NCBI GenBank assembly: GCA_029204225.1
Contig: CM055109.1
Location: 27,410,178 to 27,474,177 of the forward strand
Length of the DNA: 64,000 bases
Direction: 5' to 3'
Source: Diphasiastrum complanatum
Lineage: Eukaryota; Streptophyta; Lycopodiopsida; Lycopodiales; Lycopodiaceae
Under the pieces are notes generated by a model. It saw only the letters and a list, made by a program, of their open reading frames with translations. It was not told the origin of the DNA and did no database searches. The position numbers and the translations under genes were made by a program. This document shows, piece by piece, positions 1 through 10,489 of this stretch (within the stretch, counting starts at the first letter, position 1; every line of letters begins with the position of its first letter).

Positions 1-795
1 AAAATGTTAACCCTTATTCTAAACAGGAACTTAATTCCATTATGAAGATTTCTAATTTTAAAGTTTATTTATGTTTTCATAATGATATCATTTGTTGCAA
101 TGATGAAGAACTTAACATAAATGCCATGAATATACCCAATGAGAACACTACAGAATTTGAAGCCTATAATGAACTTAGGCAGAAATTCAATGATGTTGTT
201 TTAGACCTTCCTGTAGGTTTACCACCAGAAAGGACAGTTGATCATAAAATTGACCTAATACCTGGAGCAATTCCAATCGCATAGCATCCTTATAGGATGA
301 GTGCACCGGAAGAGACTGAGGTAATAGGCAATTACATGATTACTTGAAAAAGGGATGGATACAACCTAGTAAGTCTCCTTGGGCATCACCAGTGGTTCTA
401 GTTGCCAAGAAGGATGGGACTATAAGGTTTTGCATCGACTATAAGAAATTGAACAAGGTAACCATTAAAAATAGATATTCATGGCCGCGGATGGATGATC
501 TAATAGACTATCTTTGTGGTGTTGGGTACTCTACCAAGATAGATCTAAAATCGGGCTACCATCAGATACACATTAAGGTAGAAGATATACCAAAAACCGG
601 GTTTCAAACTTGCTTTGGTCACTATGAATTTTTGGTGTTGCCTTCTGGTTTGACCAATGCACCGGCATCCAAAGGATGATGAACGATTTGGTCAGGCCAT
701 ATTTGGGAAGATTCGTAGTGGTATTCTTAGATGATATCCTAGTGTTCGATAAGACTTTGGCGGAACATAAAGAGCATCTTAGAATTGTTTTTGTT
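1..795 (+). pseudogene. Ty3/gypsy pol fragment, reverse transcriptase, broken and edge-truncated
   Basis: Reverse transcriptase (RT) part of a Ty3/gypsy polyprotein, entering from the left edge. The first open piece (42-284) holds the RT lead-in with the motif VGLPPERTVDHKIDL. A stop and frame change follow. The second piece (344-679) reads [26 protein letters not shown] and [11 protein letters not shown], which are RT fingers and palm motifs. After another frame change comes [17 protein letters not shown] (about 700-744), the FLDD catalytic box. Similarity stops abruptly near 795, where an LTR-like sequence begins. The frame is broken at least twice, so this is a dead copy. The family is certain; the lineage within gypsy is not. 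Confidence 0.9.
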
Positions 796-1325
796 GATTT
801 CACACGTGTGGATTGTCCACAACATGTACTTGTGATCTCCTAAGGTGTGTAGATGCATCAAGATCAAGACTAGATTGAGATTCAAGATCAATCTTAGATC
901 CTATGGCAAAAACACACTACTACATGCATTCAATCACTTCCAACTCTCACTCACACGTGTGGGAAGTATTCAAAAAATATTCTAGGTAAAAACAAGCTGC
1001 TCTCCTCGGGTAGAGAGAGAAAAACCATCATGAGCTCTCGAGTAGAGAGAGAAAGCTAGAAATTTAATGACACTCAAAATCCACACAATCACCAAATCAA
1101 TTAGATCCAAAATGAGGAGTACAATGATACTAGTAGATCCACGAGCTACCACTATGCTTAACTATGATTGGACCACACTTTGTCACCTCTTAATCCTATT
1201 GGAGCATTGATCCATGCACCTCTTAATTCTATTGGACTATATTCAAGCACACCTCAAATTCCGATTGGACCTCACATGGTTCCACCTCTAAATCCTATTG
1301 GACCTCTTAGAATTCATCAAACAAA
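795..1325. repeat. LTR-like sequence, left diverged copy
   Basis: Non-coding. It shares an ordered series of blocks with 2659-3170: a CACACGTGTGG palindrome near the start, GATCTCCTAAG, two blocks reading CTC(T/C)CGAGTAGAGAGAGAAA, and several TCCTATTGGA repeats. The copies are in the same orientation and clearly diverged. I read this as a truncated LTR of the same copia-type family as 2659-3388. It starts where the gypsy RT fragment breaks off and ends where the palindrome arm at 1327 begins. Confidence 0.55.
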
Positions 1326-1326
1326 G

Positions 1327-1743
1327 AAGACTACATAAAGGAAATGTCACAATTGAAAAAAAGTGATAGACTATCTGAAAAATCGATAATTTCCTAATAA
1401 GCCATCAATATGAGGTGCTAAAACAAGGAGATTCTTATCCAATCACACATGCAAAGAATCTAGTGTCAACTATGGTATTTGAAAAGAAATTGTTCAGCCA
1501 CACAAGATTTTAAGAATAAAGGAAGTACCCGAATGCAAAAGGCACAAGTGTGGAAGAACTTTGACAAACTCATAGGTGTTATTAGAGAGAAAAACTTATC
1601 ATCAAAAGATATTAGTAATTTGCAAAAGTATTGCACCACATTTGTAAGATCTGTTGAGATTGTTCAGGAAAAACCTCATCACACATTACATGGTAATGTT
1701 CTATTATTTTGATGATATTACTATAAAATTAATCTCAGTCATA
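1327..1743 (+). repeat. Left arm of a large inverted repeat (about 415 bp)
   Basis: Almost the exact reverse complement of 2134-2548, collinear over the full length with about one difference every 20 bases by eye. The arms frame a spacer of about 390 bp. The arm holds a 77-codon open stretch (1479-1712) with the peptide KNFDKLIGVIREKNLSS, also present in the other arm on the minus strand. No protein family recognised. Confidence 0.85.
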
Positions 1744-2133
1744 ATGTTACTTATTTCTATTGATGCTACTTATTTCAACTGATGTTTGCAGCACATCATA
1801 CTACTTATTTTGCAAAGAAATATGGGAGTGGAGCTTAAGTATCTGGTCATCCCAAGGCATTAAAAAATTACATTGGCAAGCAAGAGGAGCATTTCATAGA
1901 GCTACAAATCATTGTGGACATAATTCAAAAAATAAATATTTAGTACAATTGTTCCAGTGGTTTTAAAAACGAGCATAGTTTAGATATCAAGCTAAAAACT
2001 TGTCAAATGTTATGGCCTTTCATAAAGCATTCAAATTTATAAGAAAAGAGAGATCCTCCTGATACAATGGCAATCATGTATACATAGTATCTATTTTAAT
2101 TTTATTGTTCATCATCTCCAAGATTGAGATGGA
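1744..2133. other. Spacer between palindrome arms
   Basis: AT-rich sequence between the two inverted arms. A 68-codon open stretch at 1760-1966 has no recognisable motif. Nothing else seen. Confidence 0.5.
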
Positions 2134-2548
2134 TATGACTGAGATTACTTTTATAGTAATATCATCAAAATAATAGAACATTACCATGTAATGTGTAACG
2201 TGTTTTTCCTCAACAATCTCAACAGATCTTACAAATGTGGTGCAATACTTTTGCAAATTACTAATATTATTTGATGATAAGTTTTTCTTTCTAATAACAC
2301 CTATGAGTGTGTCAAAGTTCTTCCACACTTGTGCCTTTTGCATTCGAGTACTTCCTTTATTTTTAAAATCTTGTGTGGTTGAACAATTTCTTTTCAAATA
2401 ACATAGTTGACACTAGATTCTTTGCATGTGTGATTGGATAAGAATCTCCTTGTTTTAGCACCTCCAATTGATGGCTTGATAGGAAATTACCGATTTTTCA
2501 AATAGTCTATCACTTTTTTCAATTGTGACATTTCCTTTATGTAGTCTT
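2134..2548 (-). repeat. Right arm of the large inverted repeat
   Basis: Reverse complement of 1327-1743. The minus-strand reading (2074-2397) carries the same peptide as the left arm with scattered substitutions (for example KNFDTLIGVIRKKNLSS). The reading frame holds in both arms, so either the arms are recent or they derive from a real coding sequence. Transcription across the pair would give a long hairpin. Confidence 0.85.
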
Positions 2549-2658
2549 GATTTTAAAAGAACTTCTTCCAACCTCTTGATAGTTGATTTAGCTAGATCCT
2601 CCAGTTTTGTATTCCAATCAAATAGAATATGATGATAAATAAGTTTTTTAATAATACA

Positions 2659-3388
2659 TGTGAAAATTCACACGTGTGGGAATGCCCTACTGTGTGAGAA
2701 TGATCTCCTAAGCAAAGCGTAATAGATCAACACTAGATTGAAATCCAAGATCTATGTCAAAATCTAAGGCAAAGAGGCAAAGATAGATGCATAGATTGAT
2801 AGCCAAAGTGTTTTCACACGTGGGAAAAGTACATCATAAAAATTCTAAGGCAAATTAAGCTCCTATCCTCGACTACAGAGAGAATAGACCAATTTGCTCT
2901 CGAGTAGAGAGAGAAAGAAATACAAGCAAAACTTGATTGCACTCAAAATGACTCAAAAACTCAATTAGATTATGATTGGTAAAGAGAGTACATATAAAAA
3001 TTGTGGAGATCCATGCTTACATCCTATTGGAGCCCTAATCCTAGCCTCTCTAATCCTATTGGATGAGTGATGCATCCATCTTGCAATTCTATTGGACCCT
3101 TCATATGGATTTCTCAATTGTGACTGGACCCTTTGACTTTGCCAACACTTTGACTTGATCACTCATCAAATTACATTTGCACAAGTGTCACAAGCCTAAT
3201 CACAAGCCTAACTAGCTTGAGTTTGCATCATAAACTACTTTTGGCCAAATTGTGGCTTTACATGTGAAATTGACCATTTTGTCATCTTTGCCAATTTTGG
3301 CCCTATCAAAGTCCTACACAAATATGCTTGACATAAAAACTTAGCAGAGCCCTAAAGCTATGATAGATAAATTTTTATAATTTTCACA
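2659..3388 (-). repeat. Candidate 3' LTR of the minus-strand copia element
   Basis: Begins TGTGAAAATT and ends TTTTCACA, so its ends form an 8-bp inverted repeat with TG/CA termini as expected for an LTR. On the minus strand it directly follows a purine run (AGGAGGAG, 3389-3396), which fits a polypurine tract, and then the copia RNase H. Blocks in its left half recur at 795-1325. No intact partner LTR was found on the other side of the element. The outer boundary at 2659 is inferred from the termini. Confidence 0.6.
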
Positions 3389-3396
3389 CTCCTCCT
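3389..3396 (-). other. Polypurine tract of the copia element
   Basis: Minus-strand AGGAGGAG directly before the TGTGAAAA LTR terminus. This is the usual position for the plus-strand primer of an LTR retrotransposon. Confidence 0.6.
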
Positions 3397-3411
3397 AAAA
3401 AGATATCTAAT

Positions 3412-4197
3412 CTAGACAAGCATGGATCTTGGAATCATTCCAAGATTAGATCTATGTTTGATGAAGGAACTCTTGAGTAGAGGCTTGGTGGGTAGATCGG
3501 CAATACAAGATGATGAATCGATATGCTCCAAATGGATCTCTCCTCCAATAAGCTTCTCTCTCACAAAGTGGTGTGCCACTTCTATGTGCTTGCTTCTTGC
3601 ATAAGAAATTGGATTATTTGCAAGAGCTTGGGCCAAGATATTATCACAATAAATCAGTAGTAGCTCCTCCTCTTTGATGCACTTCAGCTCCAATAGAATC
3701 CTCTTGATCCAAAGCACTTCTTTTGTTGATGTTATGAGTGCTTCATACTCGGCCTCACAAGAAGAAAGAGAGATAGTATCTTGCTTTTTGGGAAGCCAAG
3801 ATATGATATTTCCTCCAAAAAAGATAGTATAAGCACTTGTGAACTTTCGATCCACCTTATCACTTGCTAAGTCCGAATTCGAGTAGCCAATAATGGATAA
3901 ATCTTCACTCTTGTAAAGTAAGCCACAGTCATGTGATGAAGATATATACCTTAGCACCCTCTTGGCCATCTTCCAATGTTGGATCTTTGGATCTTGCATA
4001 GATTGGCTCAACTTGTGCACAAAATAGCTCAAGTCGGTGGGCCTAGTGATGGTAAGCCATATCAAGGAGCCAATAAGACTCCTAAAAAGTGTGATGTCCT
4101 CAAAGGATCTTTCATCACCTTTATTAGGATCTTTTACAATGTGATCCATTGGTGTATCAATGCCCTTACAAGTTTCCATATGAAATTTTTTCAACAT
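3412..4197 (-). pseudogene. Copia pol C-terminus: end of RT and RNase H
   Basis: A 261-codon open stretch. It begins in the connection after RT (MLKKFHMETCKGIDTPMD), continues with SLIGSLIWLTITRPTDLSY and ends in the RNase H domain, with IGYSNSDLASDKVDRKFTS, SSCEAEYEALI, YCDNILAQALANNP and RSKHIEVAHHFVRE. All are hallmarks of Ty1/copia RNase H. The frame is open across the whole domain, so this part of the element decayed late. Upstream on the minus strand (4198-4295) the RT core is missing: the integrase ORF jumps straight to the RT tail motif EFKMQDLGDI. Confidence 0.9.
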
Positions 4198-4295
4198 AGC
4201 AAGAGCATATCTAGATTGACAAATGAAAGCATAATCATCATGAAAGTCAATCTCTAGACCCTAGGATATAATGGATCTCTCCTAGATCTTGCATC

Positions 4296-4943
4296 TTAAA
4301 CTAGAATATCTCCTAGATCTTGCATCTTAAACTCTATTCCAAGTGCCATTTTGGTTTCTTCAACCAATTCAAGAGCAAGATGTGGGAGATTATGGCAAAG
4401 ATAATTTGCACAATTTATGGCCTCTTCCCAAATGTCTATAGGCAAAGATTCTTCAATCCTTATGGCTTTTGCACACTCACATAACGATCTATTTTTCCTC
4501 TCGGCCAGTCCATTTTGAGATGGTGAGTAAGCACAAGAGAACTCCCTTTTAATGTCTTCTTGCTCACAATAGTCATGGAATTTGTTGGAGATGTACTCTC
4601 CTCTTCCATCACACCTCTTCAATGAGAATTGCTTCTCAACATACGCTTTTAATATAAGGAAATGATCATACACCAAAGATTTAGAAGAAAGAAGATATAG
4701 CCATGTATATCTTGTGAAATCATCAATAAATGTCACAAAGCAAGTGGCTCCTCCCTTGCTTTGGGATGAAGAGAAGTGCACATCCGAGTGTATCAACTCC
4801 AAAGGATGTGTGCTTTTGATGGAGGATCTTTGATATGCTTTCTTGTGTGATTTTGCAACTGCACAAGCCTCACATGGCTTGATCTCCTTGGAAAGATTCT
4901 TTGGTAAGCCAATAGCCTTGGCTTCTTTGCTCATAGAAAGCAT
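4296..4943 (-). pseudogene. Copia integrase joined to the RT tail (RT core deleted)
   Basis: Integrase core of a Ty1/copia polyprotein. The motifs are KPCEACAVAKSHKKAY (end of the zinc-binding part), LELIHSDVHF, CFVTFIDDFTRYTWLYLL, RCDGRGEYISNKFHDYC and SPSQNGLAERKNRSLCE. The D, D and E residues expected of a DDE integrase can be placed in them. After NCANYLCHNLPHLALE the reading jumps to VEETKMALGIEFKMQDLGDI, normally found near the end of RT. The several hundred residues of RT between are deleted with the frame kept. The element cannot transpose alone. Confidence 0.9.
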
Positions 4944-4961
4944 GGATTTGTAGTTGGGATG

Positions 4962-5231
4962 TCACAATCTCCTATGCCATAACTCCTCCTTGGAAAGCTT
5001 TGTCACTAAAGCAATATCACAACTCTCTCTTGGATCAAGCTTGTATATGCCTCCAAATCTTGATCCATGTGCAAGGATCTCATCATTTCTCTTGATAATA
5101 CAAGTATCAATATTGAATTTCACATCAAGGCCACCATCAAGAAGTTGGCCAACACTTATGAGGTTCTTTGTAAGATTAGGCACAAAAAGAACCTTGTTGA
5201 GAGAAGGAACTTTAGAAGATGAAGTCTTCAA
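4962..5231 (-). pseudogene. Copia pre-integrase segment
   Basis: Reads KVPSLNKVLFVPNLTKNLISVGQLLDGGL and ends ELWHRRL. This is the conserved link between protease and integrase in copia polyproteins (VLYVPNLxxNLISVxxL, then LWHxRLGH). The frame breaks at the LWHRRL end, where integrase continues in another frame near 4943. Confidence 0.85.
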
Positions 5232-5242
5232 GGGAATACTCC

Positions 5243-5929
5243 CTATGCCTTCAATATCGCATTCTTGGTCATTTGCTGTATAGATAGTCTTCTTAGCTCT
5301 CCATAAGGCATAATAGATGTGAAGGACTCCTTGGAGCTACACATATGTGTGTGATGATGCTCCACTATCAATGTACCAAGATCTATCCTTCTTGAAAGGT
5401 GTAGATGAAAATCTAGAGACCGTAAGAGATCTCTCTCCATCACTTGCAATAGAGTCTTCTTCTCATTTGAAATGTTGGCTTGCTTGAATTTATTCTTCTT
5501 CTTGAAGCAATTTGTAGCATAGTGACCCATCTTGCCACAAAAGAAACATCTGATATTCTTCTTCTTCTTTGAGGTGGAAGTATGAGAGGTGTCAACCTCC
5601 TCTCCATCTTGGTCTTTATCTTTTGCTTTGTCCTTGGAGTGTTGGTGTTGCTTTTTGCTCCTCCCTTTGTGCTTGGCAAAAAGAGCTTTGCCATCACCAT
5701 TATGATTGAGTGATAATCTCTCCATCCTTAATAGCTTGTTCTCATGCCTTGATTCTTCATCTATTAGCACTACTTGCAAAGCCTCCAAAGTAGGTAGATC
5801 CTCCTTGATGGCATAGGATTGGACAAGGTTATCATACTCATCTCTCAAGCCATTAAGTATGACTTGGACTAGCTCAATTTGCTTTATAGAATCTCCAATA
5901 CAGGCAAGCTCCTTATGAGTATCTTTCAC
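5243..5929 (-). pseudogene. Copia gag C-terminus with CCHC knuckle and remnant of protease
   Basis: Begins in the gag core (QVILNGLRDEYDNLVQSY) and runs through a lysine-rich linker into a CCHC zinc knuckle, CFFCGKMGHYATNC (CX2CX4HX4C), the nucleic-acid-binding motif of copia Gag. The protease active-site region (usually DSGASSH) survives only in pieces: HHHTHMCSS follows in this frame and the DTG/DSG triplet is lost to a frameshift near 5330-5390. The downstream pre-integrase segment is in another frame. Confidence 0.85.
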
Positions 5930-5931
5930 TC

Positions 5932-6345
5932 TTATAACATAATTTGTGGCACTCTCATCACTCTTCTAAGAACTTTAGAAGATTTGATTTCTAAGAGTGA
6001 GGAGTCTTGAGGTATTCTTGGCCTCATAGATTGCTTTGAGAGTATCCCAAGCATCCTTGGCCGATGTGCCCTCAAAATCCCATTGGAGACATTCATCTTG
6101 ATATAATGGAGAGCCATCCTAGCTCTCTTCTTGAACTTATGTAATTCTTGAAGGATTTGAGGCTCCTCCACAATCCCAAATACAATGTCCATCACATCTT
6201 GGAGTGTTAGAATAGACTCCATCCTTACCTTCCAAATAGAATAGTTGGAGGTAGATAGCCTTTCACTAGATTCCAATAGATAGGAACCCATAGATGCCAT
6301 GTAATAATGAAGACTACTTGTGAATTGGACAAGAAAATATTGCAT
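5932..6345 (-). pseudogene. Copia gag N-terminus
   Basis: Reads SSERLSTSNYSIWKVRMESIL and QDVMDIVFGIVEEP, the start of the retrotransposon gag domain (usually LxGxNYxxWxxxMxxxL). It then drifts into a different frame within 100 codons. It leads into the gag piece at 5243-5929. The minus-strand leader beyond 6345 carries no recognisable primer-binding site, so the 5' LTR is lost or out of place. Confidence 0.8.
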
Positions 6346-6885
6346 TCTCTCTCACTATAGGATCCAATAAGGGTGTACTACCAACTCCTATGCAAGATCT
6401 TGCAACAAAGTGTGAGATGGACCTCACTAGCTTTTTCAATCTCTCTTGATCTAGATTAATCTCACATCAATTGATGAAGTATGGGCTAAGTTTGGGTCAA
6501 GATATCTTTGGAATGTGTAAAACACTCCAAGAATCCACAAATTACTCAAATACAATCCAATTGTATGAAAGAAAGTGGCTATGACCTCAAAATGATGATA
6601 AATCTCAAGAAAATAAGATTGGCAAGCCTAGAATTGAGATTTTTGATCAAACAAGCATGATAGAGTCAAAAGTAAAAGTGTCCAACTAGGTTGGGTGCCC
6701 TACCCACCTTGATTTAATTGATTATAACTTTTGAGTGGGAGATTCAATCTCTATGAAATCAATTGCTACACAAACTAGACTTAAATAGCTTTGAAATTAG
6801 CTATCAAGCTCTAGATTTGGATCACACATGGAAGACAACCACCAAAATGAATTGGGTTGTCCTTCACACGCGTCTGAGCAGGGAA
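6346..6885 (-). other. Leader-like non-coding segment of the minus-strand copia
   Basis: No ORF of note. Short phrases such as TTGCTACACAAA and AGCTATCAA recur in the leader of the nested element at 18950-19060, suggesting related 5' untranslated leaders. It ends at a CACACGCGTCTG motif near 6870, after which a plus-strand gag piece begins. Confidence 0.4.
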
Positions 6886-6899
6886 ATCTATACAATGTT

Positions 6900-7190
6900 A
6901 GAAATGATTCACATTAACAAGTGAGAACACAGTTCACTCAAAGAACATGCGTGAGATGCAGACGCGAAGGACATACTGTCGATTCGTGCTGGCTCAATCC
7001 GAAGATTGAGTGTATCCATTGTCACAAGAAGGGTCATGCAGCTGTGGACTATTACCAGAACCCAAGAAACAAACAAGCTCATGGATAACGGGAGAACACT
7101 AATAGTTCGTCCTACGTTGAAGATCTAGAAAGCTCAAAGATGGGCGAAAAAAGATCGAATCATGGAAATTCGACCGCCTACATCTTTTGG
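6900..7190 (+). pseudogene. Gag zinc-knuckle fragment of another LTR element
   Basis: In one plus frame it reads CVRCRREGHTVDSC (CX2CX4HX4C), then CIHCHKKGHAAVDY, a second knuckle whose last Cys is now Tyr. Two knuckles in tandem fit a retrotransposon Gag. The flanks carry no protease or RT on this strand, so this is an isolated piece. It ends where the LTR fragment at 7190 begins. Confidence 0.7.
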
Positions 7191-7443
7191 AATTAACTTA
7201 TTTCTAGCCATTCTAGAACTTCTCACTTAGGACTTAGAACCTCAAAAGTTTCTAACTTAAGACAAAACTTTCTAATTTTAAGTTTCTTAAGTCTAAGTTT
7301 TAAATCTAAGTTTAACTTACTTTATTATTTTAAGCTTCTACTTATGGACTTACAAAACACATGCCATGGTGGAAGTTTATTGACAAATACGAAGTTTTAT
7401 TTCTCTTTTTTATTATTTTACTGTGTTAGCAATGTTGCTAACA
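7190..7443 (-). repeat. LTR fragment, same family as 62477-63298
   Basis: About 250 bp matching the right part of the LTR at 62477-63298, including the run of CTTAAGTCTAAGTT-type repeats, CATGCCATGG, and the terminal palindrome TGTTAGCAATGTTGCTAACA. The TAACA end directly abuts a minus-strand copia protease piece, consistent with insertion into that gene and later truncation. Confidence 0.7.
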
Positions 7444-7595
7444 GTTCTCGACAAAGAGACCAGATTGCAGTACTGTTGAAGTCTTGATGTAACGAAGTGT
7501 GAGGTTGCTCCTAAATCAAGGATTACCTCCTGTGTGTCAGGTGTCGATACTACACACATTGCAAAAAATGTGAATAACGTGAAGGTCTTCGTCAA
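7444..7595 (-). pseudogene. Copia protease fragment
   Basis: Minus-strand reading VILDLGATSHFVTSRL matches the copia aspartic protease active site (usually ILDSGATSH). Here the second active-site residue is Leu (DLG instead of DSG/DTG), which should abolish activity. The fragment is cut by the LTR at 7443. The copia RT on the other side (7600 onward) runs in the opposite direction, so an inversion or two insertions met here. Confidence 0.75.
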
Positions 7596-7599
7596 CGTT

Positions 7600-8134
7600 C
7601 CTTAACATTTGAGGCATCTGGCATTTTGCGCGGGAAAGTCGAAGTGAGAGAAAATCCCAGAAGACAAAAATCCCAAAAATCCCGACACTGTGAGCCATTT
7701 CTGAGAAGTTATGCAGACTGTGTAAAAACACAAAAAAATCTGCAGACCTAGCAAGCCTGCCTATTTCTACTGCACCTGTAAACCGAAATAGTTCTAGACC
7801 TAGCAGAACAGATAAAGACAAAAGCATCACAATATCAGAAGGATCTCCCAGAAGATCAACAAGAGAGCGAAGAGTTCCAGCAAGATTTGTGCCAAGTAGC
7901 TCAGCTTCTACATCTGAAGAGTTTTGTGGATTCAGTGGAGAACCACAAACATTCGAAGAAGCAATTGAATGTCCAGAGAAGGACAAATGGATCCAAGCCA
8001 TGAACGAAGAAATCGAATCCATGAAGAAGAATGAGGTATGGGCATTGCAACCAGTGCCAAAGAAGCAAAAAACAGTGCAATACAAATGGGTTTACAAACT
8101 CAATTATGGACCGAATGGAGATGTTTTGAGATAG
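7600..8134 (+). pseudogene. Copia pol: integrase-RT linker and RT start
   Basis: The linker carries RRSTRERRVPARFV, typical of the variable region before copia RT. Then come PQTFEEAIECPEKDKWIQAM, VPKKQKTVQYKWVYKLNY and, past a stop at 8134, [24 protein letters not shown], the canonical RT start (about 8134-8205). The frame breaks at 8134 and again near 8205. Confidence 0.9.
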
Positions 8135-8213
8135 AAGGCCAGACTTGTAGCGAAGGGTTTTTCTCGGAAGTACGACATCGACTACACTGAGACCTTCTCT
8201 CCAGTGGTGAAGC

Positions 8214-8576
8214 ATGCTATTTTACGCCTACTATTTTGCATATGTAACTGCATACGACCCCAAGATTCACATCGTTGATGAGAAGACAACATTCCTACAT
8301 GGCGAATTAGACGAAGAAGTCTACATGGATCAACCTCCAAGTTATACCTCCGAATCACTTCCTACCTATGCATGCCGAATGCACAGAATTATCTATGGTC
8401 TGAAGCAATCAGCACGACAATGGTATAAGAAGAAAGATCAAGCTCCGAGATCCTTAGGATTCGAGCCATTGATAGTCGATTCCAATGTTTATGTGAGAAT
8501 CACAGATGGAGAGATCATCATTGTTGCTGTGCATGTGGACGACACCCTGATACTGTGTGTAGAAGCGAAGGCCTGA
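8214..8576 (+). pseudogene. Copia RT palm and HVDD box
   Basis: Reads KTTFLHGELDEEVYMDQPP, IIYGLKQSARQWYKK and VAVHVDDTLIL. The last is the RT catalytic box (YVDD in active copia; HVDD here). The usual D of the VDVKTAFLHG motif is also altered ([10 protein letters not shown]). It continues in another frame with ITDLGEARCYLGLQID (about 8615-8665) before stops accumulate. Confidence 0.9.
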
Positions 8577-9216
8577 TAGCAGAAGTGAAGAATGAGATCT
8601 CAAAATATTTTGTGATTACAGACCTAGGAGAAGCCAGATGTTATCTTGGCTTACAAATTGACAGAGACTATGACGAAGGAAATTATACCTTCATCAGTCC
8701 AGATATACCCAAAAAATCCTAGAAGATTTTGAGATGATGAATTTCAAAGGAGCAAATACTCTAATGCTTGCAGGAACAATCTTCACGAATGAAAATTGTT
8801 TGAAGACTGAAGAGGAAAGAGAATTGATGCAACATACACCATATAAAAAACTAATCGGATGACTAATGTATCTTACAGATAACACACGCCCTGAGATTGC
8901 TTATGCTGTATTCAGGATGAGTCAATTCAATATGAATCTTGGCTCCTCGAATTCAAGCTTGACTCATTGGAAGATCGCAAAGTGAATCTTGTAGTACCTT
9001 CAACTAACGAAAGATTTTGAGTTGTGTTATTCTCGTGATGCAAGATTCCAGAGGCTTTCATACAGTGATGCTAGCTAGGCATCTCTTAAGGACAACTACA
9101 AAAGTGTCTTAGGATGATGTACCATCGCATCAGGAGCAGCAATTCTCTGGGTCAACAAAAAGCAGACCATCGTAGCTCAATCATCCTATGAAGCAGAATA
9201 CGTAGCAGCAGAGAAG
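8577..9216 (+). pseudogene. Copia RT tail and RNase H start, heavily broken
   Basis: Motifs YFVITDLGEARCYLGLQI and, near 9150-9215, WVNKKQTIVAQSSYEAEYVA are visible in different frames. The stretch between carries many stops and small indels. It links the RT piece to the open RNase H piece that follows. Confidence 0.8.
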
Positions 9217-9489
9217 ATGGCCAATGAAATCACTTGGCTCAAACAGTTCCTTGACAAACTAGGTGAAACAAGGAATGAGCCTCTGATTTTGCAGATGGAC
9301 AATACATCTACAATACACCTGACAAAGGATCCCGTGTTTCACTCAAGGATGAAACACATTGCAATCAAGTACCACTTAATAAGGGATCTGATCGAAAAGA
9401 AGAAGCTGCAGACTACTTTCATTGGAACAAAGAAGATGGTTGCTGACATCTTCACGAAGGCCTTAGACAAAGGTTTGTTCGAGAAATAG
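9217..9489 (+). pseudogene. Copia RNase H C-terminus
   Basis: Reads ITWLKQFLDKLGE, LQMDNTSTIHLTKDPVFHSR, MKHIAIKYHLIRDLI and KKMVADIFTKAL, the conserved RNase H end of copia pol. It stops at TAG (9487-9489). The same frame remains open for another 420 nt downstream, through the tandem-repeat segment. Confidence 0.9.
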
Positions 9490-9589
9490 AGGAGCAGTCT
9501 TGGAGTCATAAAGCTACCATGCTTTGAGAGGGAGCTGAAGAAACAAAGTGTTTCTGATACCAAAGCTCTGCTAGCTCTCGACTCCCAAC

Positions 9590-9790
9590 CTGACGAATAT
9601 CTCAAAGATCTCGAAGACCTCGAAAACAAAGATCTCAAAGACCTCAAAATCGAAGATCTCAAAGACCTCGAAAACAAATATCTCAAAGACCTCGAAATCG
9701 AAGACCTTGAAGACCTCAAAATTGAAGATCTTGAAGACCTAAAAAATGAAGAACTCGAAGATCTCAAAAACGAAGACCTCGAAGATGAAA
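9590..9790 (+). repeat. Coding-type tandem repeat (Lys-Asp-Leu-Glu rich) after the copia stop
   Basis: Short direct repeats built on GAAGATCTCAAAGACCTC and GAAAACAAAGATCTC. They keep the frame of the upstream RNase H, so the translated product past the stop reads as repeats of the type KDLEDLENKDLKDLKIED. The unit is about 15 bp with 30-bp higher-order pairs. The frame ends at a TAA at 9910-9912. It could be a C-terminal tail of the polyprotein separated by one stop, or a minisatellite that happens to be in frame. Confidence 0.75.
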
Positions 9791-9912
9791 TGTTTGCGAA
9801 CAACAGGGGAAGGTCGAACGACGTGAAACGAAAATGTTTGAGACACCCGAAGGTCGAATACTTTCAACACCTCATGTTCGAAAGGACTGAGAAGATCAAA
9901 GAAGTACCATAA

Positions 9913-10489
9913 AGTATAAATCTCTGATATGATATGATATGATCTTGATTGAATTATTGTCCGTTTATTGTTCGTGTATCTCATTCGCTTGTTTTTTTAA
10001 AAATCTATTTTGCACATAGGTTCAATGATCTTGTTGAATGCTGAATTAACCAAAATGTAAGTCGGCAGTGTCTGTCTACATTCTGGAGGATTGTAGGAAT
10101 GATATAACAGGCAGTGACCAGCAATCATATCCGAACTCCATCCGAATTTATTCATTTTTTTTTCGCCTCCAATTCTCACCAGTGGTATTGGAGCGATTCT
10201 CAACAGCGGATTTATTCCTCTATTCTCCTAAATTCTATGTTAATCTAGTTCCATTCGTATTGCTGCAGTTTTACACACATTGTCGCACAGTCTGCCAGAA
10301 CACTCTATTATTGAAAACAGACATTCAACTTGTCCGAGGAAGGTCCGACTTGTCGAGAAGGCCCGAACTTGTCCGACTTATCGAGAAGTCTGACTTGTCA
10401 ACTCAATCGACTATCATCGAGGACCGTCAAATGACTATCCCGACTTTATCGACTATCGACAGCGACACATTCGACACCAAATAGTCGAA
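9913..10489. other. Non-coding stretch, probable element 3' region
   Basis: No convincing gene. It is rich in TCGA and CTTGTC(C)GA words between 10320 and 10475 (for example CGACTTGTCGAGAAG and near repeats). The 138-codon open stretch at 10068-10484 has no recognisable motif. Confidence 0.4.

Noticed and set aside
7537-8215. Minus-strand ORFs of 182 and 104 codons
   Set aside because: Antisense to the copia integrase-RT linker, which has recognisable motifs on the plus strand.
9339-9803. Minus-strand 154-codon Ser/Arg-rich ORF
   Set aside because: It is the antisense shadow of copia RNase H and its tandem-repeat tail.
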